Shown here one piece after another: positions 59,337-64,000 of a DNA stretch of 64,000 nucleotides. The notes under the pieces were generated by a model. That model saw only the letters and a list, made by a program, of their open reading frames with translations. It was not told the origin of the DNA and did no database searches. The stretch is from Cherax quadricarinatus (taxonomy: Eukaryota; Arthropoda; Malacostraca; Decapoda; Parastacidae), in contig NC_091301.1 of assembly GCF_038502225.1 (NCBI RefSeq), forward strand, positions 13,983,721 through 14,047,720, given 5' to 3'. The position numbers were made by a program, and so were the translations under genes. Position 1 is the stretch's first letter. Every line of letters starts with the position of its first letter.

Positions 59337-60628
59337 AGTGCGATGGTACCAACTTGGTAGCTCATGCCTGTACCCTCTCCAGTGATGGTACCAACTTGGT
59401 AGCTCATGCCTGTACCCTCTCCAGTGATGGTACCAACTTGGTAGCTCATGCCTGTACCCTCTCCAGTGATGGTACCAACTTGGTAGCTCATGCCTATACC
59501 CTCTCCAGTAATGGTACCAACTTGGTAGCTCATGCCTGTACCCTCTCCAGTGATGGTACCAGCTTGGTACCTCATGCCTGTACCCTCTCCAGTGATGGTA
59601 CCAGCTTGGTAGCTCATGCCTGTACCCTCTCCAGTGATGGTACCAACTTGGTAGCTCATGCCTGTACCCTCTCCAGTGATGGTACCAGCTTGGTACCTCA
59701 TGCCTGTACCCTCTCCAGTGATGGTACCAGCTTGGTAGCTCATGCCTGTACCCTCTCCAGTGATGGTACCAACTTGGTAGCTCATGCCTGTACCCTCTCC
59801 AGTGATGGTACCAACTTGGTAGCTCATGCCTGTACCCTCTCCAGTGATGGTACCAGCTTGGTATCTCATGCCTGTACCCTCTCCAGTGATGGTACCAGCT
59901 TGGTAGCTCATGCCTGTACCCTCTCCAGTGATGGTACCAACTTGGTAGCTCATGCCTGTACCCTCTCCAGTGATGGTACCAACTTGGTAGCTCATGCCTG
60001 TACCCTCTCCAGTGATGGTACCAACTTGGTAGCTCATGCCTGTACCCTCTCCAGTAATGGTACCAACTTGGTAGCTCATGCCTGTACCCTCTCCAGTGAT
60101 GGTACCAGCTTGGTAGCTCATGCCTGTACCCTCTCCAGTGATGGTACCAGCTTGGTAGCTCATGCCTGTACCCTCTCCAGTGATGGTACCAACTTGGTAG
60201 CTCATGCCTGTACCCTCTCCAGTGATGGTACCAACTTGGTAGCTCATGCCTGTACCCTCCAGTGATGGTACCAACTTGGTAGCTCATGCCTGTACCCTCT
60301 CCAGTGATGGTACCAACTTGGTAGCTCATGCCTGTACCCTCTCCAGTGATGGTACCAACTTGGTAGCTCATGCCTGTACCCTCTCCAGTGATGGTACCAA
60401 CTTGGTAGCTCATGCCTGTACCCTCTCCAGTGATGGTACCAGCTTGGTAGCTCATGCCTGTACCCTCTCCAGTGATGGTACCAGCTTGGTAGCTCATGCC
60501 TGTACCCTCTCCAGTGATGGTACCAACTTGGTAGCTCATGCCTGTACCCTCCAGTGATGGTACCAACTTGGTAGCTCATGCCTGTACCCTCTCCAGTGAT
60601 GGTACCAGCTTGGTAGCTCTTCACTGTA
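59337..60628 (-). repeat. 42-bp minisatellite derived from LINE RT coding sequence
   Basis: About 30 units of 42 bp. On minus, one frame of the unit reads LERVQA-stop-ATKLVPS and continues LERVQA in the next unit. This aligns residue for residue with family A RT (LEKVQRFATRLVPEL). The array sits exactly between the RT pieces that should flank this motif. Because 42 is a multiple of 3, the other frames stay open for 330-410 codons on both strands. Two units near 60255 and 60547 lack two bases and shift those frames. None of these frames is a gene. Confidence 0.9.
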
Positions 60629-60935
60629 CCTCTCCAATATATCTACTTTTTTTTCGTAACTCATACACCAAAGCTGGACTGCATATTCAAGATGCGGTCG
60701 AACAGGTCAAGTCAGAATGGTGGTATCTGCTGTTTTGTGCTTGAAGTTTCTAGCTATGAAACCTAACATTATGTTGGCTTTGATTTGCACAGACAGATGT
60801 TGTTAGGAGTTTTTGAGGGCGCTTCGCATGATTCTCTTGTTTCAGTTAGTCTGGTGTCAATCATTTTGTATTTGTGTTTGGGATTGTTTTTGTTCAAGAT
60901 GGTGAAGAATAGGAAGGACTTTTATCAATATTTCA
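60629..60935 (-). pseudogene. LINE family D, RT thumb part on minus
   Basis: Minus reading with frame changes: CKSKPTxxNIMLGFIARNFK-like sequence, KTADTTIL, ILNMQSSFGV, then KKVDILER leading straight into the 42-bp array. It corresponds to the region before LEKVQR in families A and B (NRILGFISRSI, LVRPHLDYAAQFWSP). Confidence 0.65.
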
Positions 60936-60974
60936 TTAATTAGCGATTTTTGCTATCCTAGTTCAACATCGAGG

Positions 60975-62928
60975 TGTGGTCTGGTATCTAGCTGAGTGGT
61001 GTGGTCTGGTATCTAGCTGAGTGGTGTGGTCTGTTATCTGGCTGAGTGGTGTGGTCTGGTATCTGGCTGTGTGGTGTGGTCTGGTATCTGGCTGAGTGGT
61101 GTGGTCTGTTATCTGGCTGTGTGGTGTGGTCTGTTATCTGGCTGTGTGGTGTGGTCTGGTATCTGGCTGAGTGGTGTGGTCTGTTATCTGGCTGAGTGGT
61201 GTGGTCTGTTATCTGGCTGAGTGGTGTGGTCTGGTATCTGGCTGTGTGGTGTGGTCTGTTATCTGGCTGAGTGGTGTGGTCTGGTATCTGGCTGTGTGGT
61301 GTGGTCTGTTATCTGGCTGAGTGGTGTGGTCTGTTATCTGGCTGAGTGGTGTGGTCTGTTATCTGGCTGAGTGGTGTGGTCTGTTATCTGGCTGTGTGGT
61401 GTGGTCTGTTATCTGGCTGAGTGGTGTGGTCTGTTATCTGGCTGAGTGGTGTGGTCTGTTATCTGGCTGAGTGGTGTGGTCTGTTATCTGGCTGAGTGGT
61501 GTGGTCTGTTATCTGGCTGAGTGGTGTGGTCTGTTATCTGGCTGAGTGGTGTGGTCTGTTATCTGGCTGAGTGGTGTGGTCTGGTATCTAGCTGTGTGGT
61601 GTGGTCTGTTATCTGGCTGAGTGGTGTGGTCTGTTATCTGGCTGTGTGGTGTGGTCTGTTATCTGGCTGAGTGGTGTGGTCTGGTATCTAGCTGTGTGGT
61701 GTGGTCTGTTATCTGGCTGAGTGGTGTGGTCTGTTATCTGGCTGTGTGGTGTGGTCTGTTATCTGGCTGAGTGGTGTGGTCTGGTATCTAGCTGTGTGGT
61801 GTGGTCTGTTATCTGGCTGAGTGGTGTGGTCTGTTATCTGGCTGTGTGGTGTGGTCTGTTATCTGGCTGTGTGGTGTGGTCTGGTATCTGGCTGAGTGGT
61901 GTGGTCTGTTATCTGGCTGAGTGGTGTGGTCTGGTATCTGGCTGTGTGGTGTGGTCTGTTATCTGGCTGAGTGGTGTGGTCTATTATCTGGCTGTGTGGT
62001 GTGGTCTGGTATCTGGCTGAGTGGTGTGGTCTGTTATCTGGCTGAGTGGTGTGGTCTGTTATCTGGCTGAGTGGTGTGGTCTGTTATCTGGCTGTGTGGT
62101 GTGGTCTGTTATCTGGCTGAGTGGTGTGGTCTGTTATCTGGCTGTGTGGTGTGGTCTGTTATCTGGCTGAGTGGTGTGGTCTGTTATCTGGCTGTGTGGT
62201 GTGGTCTGGTATCTGGCTGAGTGGTGTGGTCTGTTATCTGGCTGAGTGGTGTGGTCTGTTATCTGGCTGTGTGGTGTGGTCTGGTATCTGGCTGTGTGGT
62301 GTGGTCTGGTATCTGGCTGAGTGGTGTGGTCTGTTATCTGGCTGAGTGGTGTGGTCTCTTATCTGGCTGAGTGGTGTGGTCTGGTATCTGGCTGTGTGGT
62401 GTGGTCTGGTATCTGGCTGAGTGGTGTGGTCTGTTATCTGGCTGAGTGGTGTGGTCTGGTATCTGGCTGTGTGGTGTGGTCTGGTATCTGGCTGAGTGGT
62501 GTGGTCTGTTATCTGGCTGAGTGGTGTGGTCTGTTATCTGGCTGTGTGGTGTGGTCTGTTATCTGGCTGAGTGGTGTGGTCTGTTATCTGGCTGAGTGGT
62601 GTGGTCTGTTATCTGGCTGTGTGGTGTGGTCTGGTATCTGGCTGTGTGGTGTGGTCTGTTATCTGGCTGAGTGGTGTGGTCTGTTATCTGGCTGAGTGGT
62701 GTGGTCTGTTATCTGGCTGAGTGGTGTGGTCTGGTATCTGGCTGTGTGGTGTGGTCTGTTATCTGGCTGAGTGGTGTGGTCTGTTATCTGGCTGTGTGGT
62801 GTGGTCTGGTATCTGGCTGAGTGGTGTGGTCTGGTATCTGGCTGAGTGGTGTGGTCTGTTATCTGACTGAGTGGTGTGGTCTATTATCTGGCTGAGTGGT
62901 GTGGTCTGGTATCTGGCTGAGTGGTATA
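60975..62928 (+). repeat. 25-bp minisatellite, about 78 units
   Basis: Unit GTGGTGTGGTCTG(T/G)TATCT then GGCTG(A/T). Two positions vary almost independently, giving four main unit types. A 100-bp higher-order period is marked by CTGGTATCTAGCTGT at 61581, 61681 and 61781. The 75-bp protein periodicity (three units) gives Trp/Cys/Leu-rich frames, which are not genes. Confidence 0.95.
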
Positions 62929-63608
62929 AGTGATTTACAAATGCGTAGTGACCTTGTACCTGTGAGAAATCGCTTGGAATTGCGCCATTTTCCGCGAAAG
63001 ATGGCCAAAACCACAAGATTTGAGGGCATGTTGTTGTTGTTAGTGGGCACACTGGTGGTTATGGTGGCGTTTGTGGTGGTGATGATACGGTCGACTGCAG
63101 TGATGATGGTTAAAAATTATATATAATATGAAAGTGTAATGTAAGGCTTAAATGCGGTGATGTTACACAGAAGTAATTTCTCGGTTACCTTTCTAATGCA
63201 TAAATCGCCGGTTAATTTGTTCTTAGAGATGTAATTTAACTAGATGTGAGTATGTCGCTGCACGATCCTAGAAAGTTATCCTTTGATGGAAGATGTTCAA
63301 TCTTTAGCGTTGATAAGTGTTCAGTCCTTCAGCCTTGAAAGATTTTCAGTCATTTAGTTTTGGTAGAAGGTGTTAGTCATTTAGCCTTCATAAAACTAAA
63401 GGAGTTGCACGAGAATGGAGATTTATATACTGGAGCCAGAGGAGTGATGCAGCAATTGAAGCCGTCTTCACAGATGGGCAGGACCCACTAGTGGACGAAG
63501 GTCAGGCCCAAGAATATTACCAACGAACCAAAATCAAAAGTGTTTCAATCCCAAAAGAGGGATCATATTACAGCCCAGTTGTATTATATATATGAAAGAT
63601 GAAAGACA
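62929..63608. other. No gene seen
   Basis: AT-rich to mixed sequence after the minisatellite. 63395-63560 may be the start of the next element, but no motif was recognised. Confidence 0.4.
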
Positions 63609-64000
63609 TTGATACACATGTTGCCTTCTACCTACTCACCAGATGCCTGTCAATCCCAAAACTTACCTGCCTTCAGCAGTCCGAAATTCAAGGAATATGA
63701 CTCTCTCCTTAAGACCATGCTAGAGAGTGTATTGAATCTTTCCCTGGAAGACGGGCAGTGGTTGCAAGCCTCACTTCCGGTCAGGTTTGGGGGGCTGGGA
63801 GTACGCAGATCCTCCCAGATCGCTCTACCAGTTTTCCTATCCACTTCCATAGCATCAAACGAGTTAATAAGACAAATTCTCCGTGAAAACTTCAGTGACT
63901 CAGCAGGAATACAGGACCCCCAACTATGCCAGTGCCATCACTGAATGGGAGACTCTTGCTGCTCCAGCACCAAACCCTAATGCAGCACTGGCTCACAAAC
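63609..64000 (+). pseudogene. C-terminal fragment of a further LINE-type polyprotein, running off the window
   Basis: Reads IHMLPSTYSPDACQSQNL, EYDSLLKTMLESVLNLSLED and GQWLQASLPVRFGGLGVRRS followed by SQIALPVFLST. The QASLPVxxGGLGxR block is a recurrent region C-terminal to LINE-type reverse transcriptases. A frame change near 63920 leads into YASAITEWETLAAPAPNPNA, which is open to the window end. The family is not one of A-D or the I-like LINE; clade unknown. Confidence 0.6.

Noticed and set aside
59267..60566. Open frames of 330-416 codons on both strands
   Set aside because: They are translations of the 42-bp tandem repeat; period divisible by 3 keeps several frames open.
61026..62695. 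Trp/Cys/Leu-rich frames that look membrane-like
   Set aside because: Products of the 25-bp minisatellite read over 75 bp; not genes.

Overview
The window reads as nuclear DNA of an arthropod, most likely a decapod crustacean (crayfish, lobster or shrimp type). It is AT-rich and intron/intergene-like, has no operons, and is packed with non-LTR retrotransposons, tRNA-derived SINEs, Penelope-like elements, long CA/TA/TCR microsatellites and large minisatellites. The clade is an inference from these repeat families as I know them; nothing in the window fixes the species. Almost all long open frames are retroelement proteins or in-frame tandem repeats. Host genes are represented only by short candidate exons: a terminal exon at 7776-7930 (+), a signal-peptide-like internal exon at 28892-28981 (-), and weaker candidates at 34071-34148 (+) and 48215-48368 (-).

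Layout. 1-5390: three head-to-tail copies of one CR1/L2-like LINE (called family A here), separated and internally interrupted by CA tracts. 5422-6121: a 700-bp inverted repeat made of a short element that shares its tail with an RTE-like LINE, whose 5'-truncated copy follows (6140-7534). 7535-9171: dispersed repeat, candidate last exon, palindromic tandem repeat. 9172-10255: 5'-truncated CR1-like LINE (family B). 11463-12545: non-autonomous piggyBac-type element with TTAA ends. 12880-15440: scrambled pieces of an older Jockey/I-like LINE with a SINE and other insertions. 16427-23625: a nearly full-length I-superfamily LINE (5' UTR, zinc-knuckle ORF1, EN-RT-RNase H ORF2) flanked by a perfect 13-bp target-site duplication. 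23665-25690: family C CR1-like LINE joined to a family A piece, both minus. 27126-28265: TCR and CCA repeats. 28890-38000: sparse, with minisatellites, hairpins, SINEs and a TA/TG microsatellite. 38998-42055: near-complete family B LINE on minus. 42475-46096: CA tracts and the best-preserved family A reverse transcriptase. 46140-54840: SINEs, I-LINE deletion derivatives, a decayed family B copy, and a 62-bp perfect-centre palindrome. 54842-57108: an inverted dimer of a Penelope-like element (GIY-YIG endonuclease) with an apparent 11-bp target duplication. 58830-60930: family D CR1-like LINE on minus in which a 42-bp piece of the RT coding sequence has been amplified into a 1.3-kb minisatellite. 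60975-62928: a 25-bp minisatellite of about 78 units. 63609-64000: another LINE C-terminal fragment running off the window.

There is no pathway here; the elements relate as parasites of each other. Autonomous LINEs (I-like, RTE-like) are accompanied by short elements carrying the same tails, which presumably borrow their reverse transcriptases. Insertions are nested, so relative ages can be read in several places. The strongest leads are the RT-born minisatellite, the Penelope inverted dimer, the CA-tract mosaic LINE, the I-LINE with its two-ended deletion derivatives, and the signal-peptide-like exon.
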